The translations under genes and the position numbers were made by a program. Under the pieces are notes generated by a model. The model searched no databases and was not told the DNA's origin. It saw nothing but the letters and a program-made list of their open reading frames with translations. A stretch of DNA of 5,644 nucleotides from Flavobacteriaceae bacterium (lineage in GTDB: Bacteria; Bacteroidota; Bacteroidia; Flavobacteriales; Flavobacteriaceae): contig JAIEMH010000143.1 in NCBI GenBank assembly GCA_019752245.1, positions 1 through 5,644 on the forward strand, given 5' to 3'. Of this stretch, positions 1 through 5,644 are shown piece by piece. The stretch's first letter is position 1; each line of letters begins with the position of its first letter.

Positions 1-15
1 TTTTATTGAAATCAT
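1..15 (-). CDS. Start of a downstream gene, probably exopolyphosphatase (Ppx/GppA), 5' fragment only
   Basis: An ATG lies at 15-13 on the minus strand and is followed by four sense codons (M-I-S-I-K) before the window ends. It sits 34 nt after the ppk1 stop codon, in the same direction, with no terminator-like hairpin between, so it is a plausible third gene of the operon. In many Flavobacteriaceae a Ppx/GppA-type exopolyphosphatase follows ppk1, and such proteins often begin with a short Lys/Ile-rich stretch before the nucleotide-binding strand. The identity is inferred from neighbourhood; five codons carry no domain information, so another gene, or a different start, is possible. Confidence 0.4.
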
Positions 16-49
16 TAATTTTTGGGTGCAATTAAGAAGTTATAATAAT

Positions 50-2170
50 TTATGAAAGATTTTCTGAAGGTATTTCTAAATACGATTTATAGTAATTATA
101 AGTTTCTAGTTGAGCTCTAAAAACTGGTTCACCTTCTTTTCTTATTCTGTATTTATTGTCTAATTTTTCTGAATGATATCGTGCTTTTACATTTCCTTTC
201 CAACCTACATTGAAATTATCTATCAATTGTTTTTTAATATCTTCATCGTAAATAGGACAAGTTACTTCTACTCTACCATCTAAATTTCTGGTCATAAAAT
301 CGGCTGATGAGATGAAAACGTCAGGATTATTGTCGTTACAAAAAATAAAAACTCTTGAATGTTCAAGGAAATTATCAACAATACTTATGGCTTCAATATT
401 TTCGCTCATGCCTTTTACTCCAGGAATTAACGAACATATACCACGTATTTGAAGTTTCATCTTTACTCCTGCATTACTAGCGTCATATAATTTGTCTATC
501 ATTTCAAAATCAGATAAACTGTTCATTTTTAAATTTATATAAGCTGGTCTTCCTGCTTGTGCATTGTGAATTTCTCTATCAATAAGTTTGCAAAATTTAG
601 AGCGTGAATAATGCGGAGAAACTATTAAATGCTTGTATCTGTGCAATCTATAATTAATATCAAAAAAATCGAAAATCTTAGAAACATCTTTTAAAATTTG
701 TTGATGACTTGTAAGAAGAGTAACATCAGTGTACACTTTAGCCGTAGATTCATTAAAATTTCCAGTAGAAATAAATCCGTAACGTTTCATTTTTCCATCT
801 TCCATTCGTTCCACTAAGCAAATTTTACTGTGCACTTTTAGCCCTTTCAAACCAAAAATAAGCTCGATACCTTCTTGTTGCATTTGTTCTGCATAAGAAA
901 TATTACTAGCCTCATCGAAACGTGCTTGAAGTTCGATTTGAACAACAACACGTTTTCCGTTTTTGGCAGCATTTACAAGCGAACTAATGATTTGAGAATT
1001 TTTTGCCAATCGGTATAAAGTAATTTTTATGGTTGTCACTTTTGGATCTAAAGCTGCTTCGCGCAAAAATTTTATTAGATAAGAAAACGACTGATATGGC
1101 GCCGAAATTAGAAAATCTTTTTTGGCAATTTTAGTCAGAATACTTCCTTCAAGCGACAAACCTTCAACTGGTAAAGGCGCTTTTTGTTGGTATAATAAAT
1201 CGTATCTGCCAAGATTTGGAAAATTCATATAGTCGCGTCTATTGTGGTAACGGCCACCAGGAATTATACTATCTGAAGCATCGATTTTCATTCTATTTAG
1301 AAAAAAGTTTAAAGTATCTTTTTCTATTTTTGAATCGTAAACAAAACGAACAGGCTCACCAACTCTTCGCTCTTTTACTGAAGTTGCAATTTTCTGCAAC
1401 ATACTTTTACTCATATCACTATCAATATCAAGCTGAGCATCACGAGTAATTTTTATCATGTGAGCCGATATTTTTTCGTAATCAAAAATATTGAAAATAC
1501 TACTTAAATTGTATCGAATAACATCATCAAGAAGCATGATGTATTGTTTATCACCAATTTGAGGTAAAACTACAATTCTATTAATTGTTTTTGGAATTTC
1601 AATTATTGCATATCGAATTTCTTTTTTGGGTTTTACTAAACCTAAAACCTTAGCTTTTTCTTCGGTTTTCATAACCAATTTAATGGCCAAATATCCAGCA
1701 GTGTCTTTCAATAATGGAAATTCTGCCAAATCATTTAATATAATTGTAACTAATTCTGGACTTACACTTTGAATAAATAAATCATGAACAAAGTTTTGAT
1801 GCTCTTGATTGAGTTCATTTTCGTTTACAATAATAATATTTTGTTTTTCAAGCTGCTTTTCAATGATTTCAAGAATACGAAGACTTTCTGACTGTTGCTT
1901 GATAACAATAGCTGTAATGTCTTTTACTAATTGTTGTGCTGTGATTCCGCCAAGTACTTTTTCACCTGTTTTTCCAGTTAGACTAAGACGTCTGATTGCT
2001 GCAAATCTAACTCTAAAAAATTCGTCTAAGTTATTAGAAAAAATTCCTAAAAAACGAAGCCTGTCTAACAACGGAACCGACTCATCTGCTGCTTCTTGTA
2101 AAACTCTTGCGTTGAATGTTAACCAACTTTTTTCTCTATCAATGTATCTGTAATTGTTTTCTTTAATCAT
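50..2170 (-). CDS. ppk1: Polyphosphate kinase 1 (PPK1)
   Basis: PPK1 reversibly moves the gamma phosphate of ATP onto inorganic polyphosphate through a phosphohistidine intermediate. The protein has 706 residues, close to the E. coli enzyme (688). The N-terminal domain begins with the hallmark REKSWLTFNARVLQEAAD (12-29) and FSNNLDEFFRVRFA (44-57), which fixes the start at this ATG. The middle (head) domain covers roughly 120-310 and the two phospholipase-D-like C-terminal domains roughly 330-500 and 505-690. Catalytic H447 lies in LKVHSK and the second histidine H604 in FLEHSR. R387 (TLYR) and R417 (QARFDE) match the Mg-binding arginines. All four sit at a constant +12 offset from E. coli H435, H592, R375 and R405, so no key residue is missing. 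TGNFNEST (469-476) is the conserved block following the HxK motif. The gene starts 2 nt after the sixA-like stop, so it is almost surely co-transcribed and probably translationally coupled. The protein is expected to be cytoplasmic or peripheral to the inner membrane. Confidence 0.97.
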   Translation of the reverse strand: MIKENNYRYIDREKSWLTFNARVLQEAADESVPLLDRLRFLGIFSNNLDEFFRVRFAAIRRLSLTGKTGEKVLGGITAQQLVKDITAIVIKQQSESLRILEIIEKQLEKQNIIIVNENELNQEHQNFVHDLFIQSVSPELVTIILNDLAEFPLLKDTAGYLAIKLVMKTEEKAKVLGLVKPKKEIRYAIIEIPKTINRIVVLPQIGDKQYIMLLDDVIRYNLSSIFNIFDYEKISAHMIKITRDAQLDIDSDMSKSMLQKIATSVKERRVGEPVRFVYDSKIEKDTLNFFLNRMKIDASDSIIPGGRYHNRRDYMNFPNLGRYDLLYQQKAPLPVEGLSLEGSILTKIAKKDFLISAPYQSFSYLIKFLREAALDPKVTTIKITLYRLAKNSQIISSLVNAAKNGKRVVVQIELQARFDEASNISYAEQMQQEGIELIFGLKGLKVHSKICLVERMEDGKMKRYGFISTGNFNESTAKVYTDVTLLTSHQQILKDVSKIFDFFDINYRLHRYKHLIVSPHYSRSKFCKLIDREIHNAQAGRPAYINLKMNSLSDFEMIDKLYDASNAGVKMKLQIRGICSLIPGVKGMSENIEAISIVDNFLEHSRVFIFCNDNNPDVFISSADFMTRNLDGRVEVTCPIYDEDIKKQLIDNFNVGWKGNVKARYHSEKLDNKYRIRKEGEPVFRAQLETYNYYKSYLEIPSENLS

Positions 2171-2172
2171 AA

Positions 2173-2655
2173 TTAAATATCTCTTGGAACTATAATTTTA
2201 TTGGTTTTGCCTTTTTTAATATCACTCCAATTATTACAATAAAAAATAATTGAAACAAATGCAGAAGTAGGCACATTATCTATATAAATATCTCCAAATT
2301 TATTAACAAAATCTGTAATGGCACTATTATGACCAAAAAGAATTAGTTTTTGACAATCATTTAAACAAGATTTAACAATTACTTCCAATTTGGATGCGTC
2401 GAAAGTGTACAATTCTTTTTTAATTTCGATTATGTTTTGATTTAGATTCCAATTTTCAAGGAATATTTTTGCCGTTTGCTTAGTTCTTCTTGCATAGCTA
2501 CACCAAATTGTGACATCAGAATTGACATCATCAATTGTTTTTTTGGCAACTTTGATACTTTTTTCTTTTCCCGATAATGTTATTTCTCTTTTAAAATCTT
2601 CAATTGGTAAATCCCAACTAGATTTTGCATGACGAATCAAAATTAAAGTTTTCAT
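2173..2655 (-). CDS. sixA: SixA-like histidine phosphatase (phosphoglycerate-mutase-like superfamily)
   Basis: This 160-residue protein is a small, single-domain member of the histidine phosphatase superfamily, the size of SixA proteins. The visible catalytic set is R8-H9 in LILIRHAKSSW (the nucleophilic His), R56/R57 in YARRTKQTA, E81 in ELYTFDAS and the second His H109 in FGHNS. NVPTSAF (127-133) is the late conserved block of the SixA branch. There is no signal peptide or membrane segment, so it should be cytosolic. E. coli SixA removes phosphate from phosphohistidine on HPt or PTS proteins; the substrate here is unknown. It is the first gene of the leftward operon and ends 2 nt before ppk1, which suggests a link with polyphosphate metabolism. 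Start choice: the ATG is directly in front of the beta-1 strand (KTLILIRHA), as usual in the family. The family assignment is firm, whereas the name sixA is by similarity only and a small-molecule substrate is possible. Confidence 0.9.
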   Translation of the reverse strand: MKTLILIRHAKSSWDLPIEDFKREITLSGKEKSIKVAKKTIDDVNSDVTIWCSYARRTKQTAKIFLENWNLNQNIIEIKKELYTFDASKLEVIVKSCLNDCQKLILFGHNSAITDFVNKFGDIYIDNVPTSAFVSIIFYCNNWSDIKKGKTNKIIVPRDI

Positions 2656-2741
2656 TTTTAATTTATTTGTAAGATATTAAATACAATAAATAACAAAATA
2701 TACCATTTATCTGTTATTTTGAACACTTTATCGATATTTTT

Positions 2742-2773
2742 TTTGGTTTATATAAAAATGCTGACTACTTTCG
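2742..2773 (+). promoter_or_regulatory. Weak candidate promoter for the surface-protein gene (alternative)
   Basis: TTTG at 2742-2745 is followed after 20 nt by TACTTTCG at 2766-2773. The Bacteroidota primary-sigma consensus is TTTG or TTG, about 19 nt, then TANNTTTG, so the -33 element and spacing fit and the -7 element has one mismatch. This would give a leader of roughly 200 nt. In AT-rich DNA such a match can arise by chance. Confidence 0.2.
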
Positions 2774-2836
2774 AAGAATAATTTGTAAAGATAAGGCTTA
2801 ACAAGCAAATAAATGTATTTAAACGAGATTAATTGC

Positions 2837-2894
2837 TATTCACAGACAAAATGATAAAAGTATAAAATATCAAACTAATTTTGTAATGTGAATA
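2837..2894. repeat. Bulged inverted repeat in the divergent promoter region
   Basis: The left arm TATTCACA-g-ACAAAAT (2837-2852) is complementary to the right arm ATTTTGT-aa-TGTGAATA (2878-2894): 15 base pairs interrupted only by a 1-versus-2 nt internal loop. Inside the 25-nt loop a further 4-bp pair, GATA (2853-2856) with TATC (2868-2871), can stack on the main stem. The right arm overlaps the TAATTTTG -7 match at 2876-2883. It could be an operator for a dimeric regulator or, if transcribed, a hairpin in the leader of the surface-protein mRNA. It lacks the GC-rich stem plus U-tract expected for an intrinsic terminator. Confidence 0.5.
2876..2883 (+). promoter_or_regulatory. Candidate -7 promoter element (TAATTTTG)
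   Basis: This is the only exact TANNTTTG match on the plus strand in the intergenic region. Transcription would begin around 2889 and leave a leader of about 90 nt before the ATG at 2980. No TTG is found at the expected distance upstream (the nearest is 2833-2835, 40 nt away), so the promoter would be incomplete or dependent on an activator. It lies within the right arm of the inverted repeat, which would suit regulated access. Confidence 0.3.
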
Positions 2895-2951
2895 ACTTAT
2901 CGGAAGATGTTAGCAACTAAAATTGAGTGGCATTTAATCGGTATCCAAATC

Positions 2952-2961
2952 AAAAAAAAAA
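2952..2961 (+). repeat. A10 homopolymer in the leader of the surface-protein gene
   Basis: Ten consecutive A's end 18 nt before the ATG at 2980. No Shine-Dalgarno sequence is visible before that ATG, which is usual in Bacteroidota, where A-rich leaders favour initiation. The run is long enough to be prone to slippage. Confidence 0.6.
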
Positions 2962-2979
2962 TAACTAAGCATCATTATT

Positions 2980-3069
2980 ATGCAAACAATTACCCTCTTG
3001 AAAAAAATAAACAATTTAAAGTTTATACTTTCATTTTTATTGATTTCAATTTCATCATTGGTATTTGCA
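2980..3069 (+). other. Sec signal peptide of the surface protein
   Basis: Residues 1-30 show a basic N-region (LLKKINNLK), a hydrophobic core of about 15 residues and a V-F-A|E type signal peptidase I site. There is no lipobox Cys, so it is a soluble-export signal and not a lipoprotein signal. Confidence 0.85.
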
Positions 3070-4548
3070 GAAGGTACACCTACTCTTTCGCCTAATGCAG
3101 CAAATATCACAGCAGTATTGAGTGCACCAGACTTACAAAGTGGCTCATACTTTAATGCTGGTGATGACAATCGAATCTATTTTAATATTGCAAATGCAGG
3201 ATCTGAAAGAATGTATTTCGGTTTTGACTGGAGAGGATATTCTGTAGGAACACCTGCAAGAATTTCTAATTTGTACTACCGAATTAAAAATCCAAGTGGA
3301 ACAGTTGTAATGTCAGGATTATGGAATAATGCCGCAGGTTCTGCAGGTAGTATTGATACTCATGCTCAGGCGTTAGTTGGTCCCAATATTGGAGGAGTAA
3401 CCACTGGTTATAATCCTCTCACTTTTAATCCAACCGTTGCTGGAGAACACTGGATAGAGTTTTACAGAAGTAATGATGGAGGTGTTACTCCATTATCAAC
3501 TTCTGCTGACAGAGCTGTTGGTGCATTATTTGACATGACTGTTGCTACAACGTCTGGAGTTAAAAAAAATGGTCGTGTTCATTGTGACAAATGGGGATTT
3601 GTAGCGGTTGATAGTAATTATGGAAATTTAGTTACCGCAAACTCTGAACCTAATTTTTATGTTTACACTGCTGACCAAGTTGTTTTATTTGTTGATTTTC
3701 GTCCTGGATTTCAACCAATTGCTTATAACCTTGCCGTAAATAGTTATGGTGTAAATCCTGTTGGAGCATACACTACAACTAGAAAATCCATAAATACTTC
3801 TTTAATACCAGCGTTATCTAATGGATATAAAATATTTTTAAATAATCCAGATAACGCTTTATATCCAATAGCATCAATACCAACTGCTCCTACATTTTTA
3901 ACTCCTACAATAACAAATTGTGGACCTTATTTGATAAATTATAATATTTCAAAAGCTGGAGATGTTAGATTGGTTATAAATTTAAATGGAGTTCCTGGAT
4001 ATCAAGCAGGAACAGAAGATGTTATTTTAGAATCTTATGGCGTTGCTGCAGGAAATAATAGCATATCATGGAATGGATTAAATGGTTTTGGTGCAGTTGT
4101 TCCTGATGGAGCAAGTATGACACTAACTTTAAATTATTTGGCAGGACGTTTTAATTTACCAATGTATGATGCAGAGTTAAATAAGAACGGATTTAATGTT
4201 CAATCTATAGCTCCTACTGCAATTTCTAATTCTCAAATGTTTTGGGATGATAGCTCTTTAACAAGTGTTGGAACTGACTGTTCTGATGCAAACAATAATA
4301 CTACAGGTACAGGATTAAATAATTCACTAAACGGAACACCTAGCCCAACACGTGCTTGGAGTGGCGATGGGAATTTTGCAAATACTTTACCTGCTCCAGC
4401 AATTGGAACAAATGAAACTGATGGAGTTACATGTAATGATTTTGGAAATGGTCGTTTATTAAATACTTGGGGTTGGGGTTTAACTAGCGCAAGTGTAAGT
4501 ACAACTATTTACAAAGGATGTTCCGACTTAAGAGTTGTAAAACGGTAA
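2980..4548 (+). CDS. Exported surface/adhesin-like protein, N-terminal part up to a frameshift in the DUF11 domain
   Basis: This frame encodes 522 residues. A signal peptide is clear: basic residues K8-K9 and K14, a hydrophobic core FILSFLLISISSLVF (15-29) and a likely signal peptidase I cut after VFA (30). Residues 31 to about 305 form a beta-rich Thr/Asn/Gly/Ser-rich region that I cannot assign to a named family. Residues about 310-390 resemble a FlgD-type Ig fold, with the hallmark SWNGLNGFG..VPDG (363-377). From D516 (DLRVVK) the sequence enters the first strand of a DUF11 domain, but the frame then reads CGG-TAA and stops. The continuation TVSNSSPNLGGSVTFTIT is encoded in the next frame. 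So this is not a natural C-terminus: a full-length protein would need one extra A in the A run at 4539-4542. The start is supported by the signal peptide directly after it. Export through Sec is expected; surface attachment, perhaps by the type IX system, is inferred, since the C-terminus lies outside the window. Confidence 0.85.
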   Translation: MQTITLLKKINNLKFILSFLLISISSLVFAEGTPTLSPNAANITAVLSAPDLQSGSYFNAGDDNRIYFNIANAGSERMYFGFDWRGYSVGTPARISNLYYRIKNPSGTVVMSGLWNNAAGSAGSIDTHAQALVGPNIGGVTTGYNPLTFNPTVAGEHWIEFYRSNDGGVTPLSTSADRAVGALFDMTVATTSGVKKNGRVHCDKWGFVAVDSNYGNLVTANSEPNFYVYTADQVVLFVDFRPGFQPIAYNLAVNSYGVNPVGAYTTTRKSINTSLIPALSNGYKIFLNNPDNALYPIASIPTAPTFLTPTITNCGPYLINYNISKAGDVRLVINLNGVPGYQAGTEDVILESYGVAAGNNSISWNGLNGFGAVVPDGASMTLTLNYLAGRFNLPMYDAELNKNGFNVQSIAPTAISNSQMFWDDSSLTSVGTDCSDANNNTTGTGLNNSLNGTPSPTRAWSGDGNFANTLPAPAIGTNETDGVTCNDFGNGRLLNTWGWGLTSASVSTTIYKGCSDLRVVKR

Positions 4549-5644
4549 GTAATTCTTCTCCAAATCTTGGTGGTTCTGTTACATTTACTATTACAGCTAG
4601 CAATTTAGGTATTAGTAATGAACCAAATGCTGTTGTAACTGATATTTTACCAACAGGTTATGCTTTAGTAAGTGCTACGCCATCTGTAGGAATTTTTAAT
4701 AGTGCAACTGGAGTTTGGACAATTGGTGCTTTTGCAAATGGGGCTAATGCAAACTTAGTCATTGTTGCTACTGTCAAACTAACAGGTAGTTATGCAAATA
4801 CAGCTACAATTACTGGAAATAATACAGATCCGAATTTGAGTAATAATACGTCAACTAGTACTCCTATTCCAGTAAACACTTTAATTGTTGCTCAAAACGA
4901 TACTTTTGCTCCAACTAATGGAACAACTGGTAATTCAAATATTGGTAATGCTCTTAATAATAATGGAAATGGTATTGATACTTTAAACGGAGTTCAAGCA
5001 ACTATCACAACTGTTAATATTGCCATTACATCTCCTGCAATTTCTATTGGTGGCGCACCTGTACCTGTATTAAATACTATTACTGGTGTAGTTTCTGTAC
5101 CGATTGGAACACCTGCTGGAACTTATACCATTAATTATACTATTTGTGAAAAAATAAATCCAACTAATTGTGATCCTGCAACTATTACCGTTCCTGTTTC
5201 CGCAGCTTTAATTGATGCCGTAAATGATAACGGAACTCCAATTGTTGGTGCAACTGGTGGTCAATCATTCCCTAACGTATTAGTTAATGATACTCTTAAC
5301 GCAAATCCTGCAACACTTGCAACGGTTAACTTAACACAAGTATCAACTACTAATGCTGGTGTGACTTTGAATCCAATTGATGGTTCTGTGAATGTTGCGC
5401 CTGGAACAGCTTCTGGTTCGTATGTTGTTACCTACCAAATCTGTGAAAAATTAAATCCAACTAATTGTGATTCGGCTACTGTAACAGTAGTGGTTAACAA
5501 TGCAAATATTGATGCGGTAAATGATAACGGAACTCCAATTGTTGGTGCAACTGGTGGTCAATCATTACCTAACGTATTAGTTAATGATACTCTTAACGCA
5601 AATCCTGCAACACTTGCAACGGTTAACTTAACACAAGTATCAAC
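4518..5644 (+). CDS. Continuation of the surface protein: DUF11 domain and tandem Ig-like repeats (partial, runs off the window)
   Basis: This frame is open from 4488 to the end of the window (375 codons from the only in-frame ATG, 4518). Protein similarity to the expected domain begins only around 4539-4542 (K-T-V-S-N-S-S), and the codons 4518-4538 are the neighbouring frame's YKGCSDLRVV region read out of frame. So the ATG is where a gene finder would start, while biologically this is the C-terminal part of the gene beginning at 2980. Up to 4871 it is a DUF11 domain (SVTFTITASNLG, VVTDILPTGY, WTIGAFANG, NTATITGNNTDPNLSNN). Then come Ig/cadherin-like units: a divergent one (4872-5210), a 99-aa unit (5211-5507) and the start of a near-identical unit (5508-5644). 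Each complete unit ends in CEKxNPTNC. If read alone the fragment has no signal peptide and would not be exported. The C-terminus, where a type IX sorting or gliding-associated domain would be expected, is outside the window. Confidence 0.8.
   Translation, partial: MFRLKSCKTVSNSSPNLGGSVTFTITASNLGISNEPNAVVTDILPTGYALVSATPSVGIFNSATGVWTIGAFANGANANLVIVATVKLTGSYANTATITGNNTDPNLSNNTSTSTPIPVNTLIVAQNDTFAPTNGTTGNSNIGNALNNNGNGIDTLNGVQATITTVNIAITSPAISIGGAPVPVLNTITGVVSVPIGTPAGTYTINYTICEKINPTNCDPATITVPVSAALIDAVNDNGTPIVGATGGQSFPNVLVNDTLNANPATLATVNLTQVSTTNAGVTLNPIDGSVNVAPGTASGSYVVTYQICEKLNPTNCDSATVTVVVNNANIDAVNDNGTPIVGATGGQSLPNVLVNDTLNANPATLATVNLTQVS
4539..4548 (+). other. Frameshift site splitting the surface-protein gene
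   Basis: The sequence reads GTA-AAA-CGG-TAA in the first frame. Adding one A to the AAAA run (4539-4542) gives GTA-AAA-ACG-GTA-AGT, i.e. V-K-T-V-S, restoring the standard DUF11 opening and joining two frames that are both protein-like on either side. The best explanations are a one-base deletion, real or from sequencing or assembly of a homopolymer. Confidence 0.85.
4872..5210 (+). repeat. Divergent first Ig-like repeat unit (unit A)
   Basis: This unit has 113 codons and aligns with the later units at its C-terminal half: GTPAGTYTINYTICEKINPTNC here against GTASGSYVVTYQICEKLNPTNC in the next unit, with the Cys codons exactly 297 nt apart (5145 and 5442). Its N-terminal half is different (NDTFAPTNG, NNGNGIDTLNG) and longer. 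It probably represents a specialised first module that caps the repeat array. Confidence 0.75.
5211..5507 (+). repeat. Tandem 99-aa Ig-like repeat, unit B
   Basis: This 297-bp unit opens with IDAVNDNGTPIVGATGG, passes through VLVNDTLNANPATLATVNLTQVST and closes with YQICEKLNPTNCDSATVTVVV. The VLVND core and length recall Big_9/cadherin-like bacterial Ig modules of surface proteins. A Cys pair with seven residues between (C-EKLNPTN-C) may form a disulfide after export. Confidence 0.85.
5508..5644 (+). repeat. Tandem 99-aa Ig-like repeat, unit C (cut by window end)
   Basis: The 137 nt visible match unit B (5211-5347) with only two differences: GCC to GCG (silent, Ala) and TTC to TTA (Phe to Leu). 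The start is exactly 297 nt after unit B. Further copies probably follow beyond the window. Confidence 0.9.

Larger units (their letters stand above)
2656..2979. other. Divergent intergenic region, no gene
   Basis: This 324-bp, strongly AT-rich gap separates the leftward sixA-ppk1 operon from the rightward surface-protein gene, so promoters for both should lie here. I see no credible coding sequence, tRNA or structured RNA family. It holds one exact match to the flavobacterial -7 motif on the plus strand, a bulged inverted repeat (2837-2894), a small perfect dyad TAAAT-GT-ATTTA (2810-2821) and an A10 run at 2952-2961. For the leftward operon no exact -7 match (CAAANNTA as read on the plus strand) is present; the nearest is CAAAATATA at 2694-2702, which has one extra spacer base. 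Short ORFs overlapping this area on either strand have no protein-like composition or recognisable motifs. Confidence 0.8.

Noticed and set aside
1216..1449. Plus-strand ORF of 77 codons inside ppk1
   Set aside because: It is antisense to a strongly conserved PPK1 coding region and has no motif or plausible composition of its own.
1809..2153. Plus-strand ORF of 114 codons opposite the ppk1 5' end
   Set aside because: It is Ser/Phe/Cys-rich antisense of the conserved N-terminal PPK1 domain, so it is a shadow of the real gene.
2656..2700. Promoter for the leftward sixA-ppk1 operon
   Set aside because: CAAAATATA at 2694-2702 is one base too long between the conserved parts and no CAA lies at the expected distance, so it was not listed as a feature.
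2841..2891. CRP-like site (TCACA ... TGTGA)
   Set aside because: The half-sites are in the opposite order from the CRP consensus (TGTGA-N6-TCACA) and 42 nt apart; they are arms of a larger inverted repeat.
2907..3170. Short ORFs on both strands across the start of the surface-protein gene (2907-3095 plus, 2934-3170 minus)
   Set aside because: Both overlap the well-supported signal peptide region in other frames and have no recognisable features.
4536..4548. Programmed -1 ribosomal frameshift
   Set aside because: In phase the codons are GTA-AAA-CGG, not an X-XXY-YYZ heptamer, and I see no strong downstream hairpin; a one-base deletion explains it more simply.
5211..5644. CRISPR-like or mobile-element repeat
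   Set aside because: The 297-bp repeats are adjacent, in frame and encode a protein module; there are no spacers, terminal inverted repeats or transposase.

Overview
The window looks like a piece of a Flavobacteriaceae (Bacteroidota) chromosome, most likely Flavobacterium or a close relative. The evidence is the very AT-rich DNA, the PPK1 and SixA-like sequences, and a long secreted Thr/Asn/Gly-rich protein built from a DUF11 domain followed by repeats ending in CEKxNPTNC, an architecture typical of flavobacterial cell-surface proteins. Genus and species cannot be fixed from the sequence alone.

Left part, minus strand (1-2655): a compact polyphosphate operon read right to left. A SixA-type histidine phosphatase gene (2655-2173) is followed after 2 nt by polyphosphate kinase ppk1 (2170-50). 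After another 34 nt there is an ATG at 15 with four further codons before the window edge; by context this is probably the start of an exopolyphosphatase (ppx/gppA-like) gene. PPK1 keeps its two catalytic histidines (H447, H604) and its Mg-binding arginines (R387, R417).

Middle (2656-2979): a 324-bp, gene-free divergent intergenic region. It must hold the promoters for both the polyphosphate operon and the surface-protein gene. It contains a bulged inverted repeat (2837-2894) overlapping an exact flavobacterial -7 hexamer-type match (TAATTTTG), and a run of ten A's just before the rightward start codon.

Right part, plus strand (2980-5644, runs off the window): a large exported surface or adhesin-like gene with a clear signal peptide, a long novel N-terminal region, a FlgD-Ig-like fold, a DUF11 domain and tandem ~99-aa repeats. 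The reading frame is broken at 4539-4542: one A appears to be missing from a short A run, so the first frame stops at 4548 inside the first strand of DUF11, and the rest of DUF11 and all repeats continue in the next frame, open to the window end. The two last repeat copies are almost identical at the DNA level (2 differences in 137 nt). Nothing here amounts to a clearly new biological system; the most notable points are the broken adhesin frame, the homogenised repeats with putative O-glycosylation sequons, the intergenic dyad, and the SixA-PPK1 coupling.
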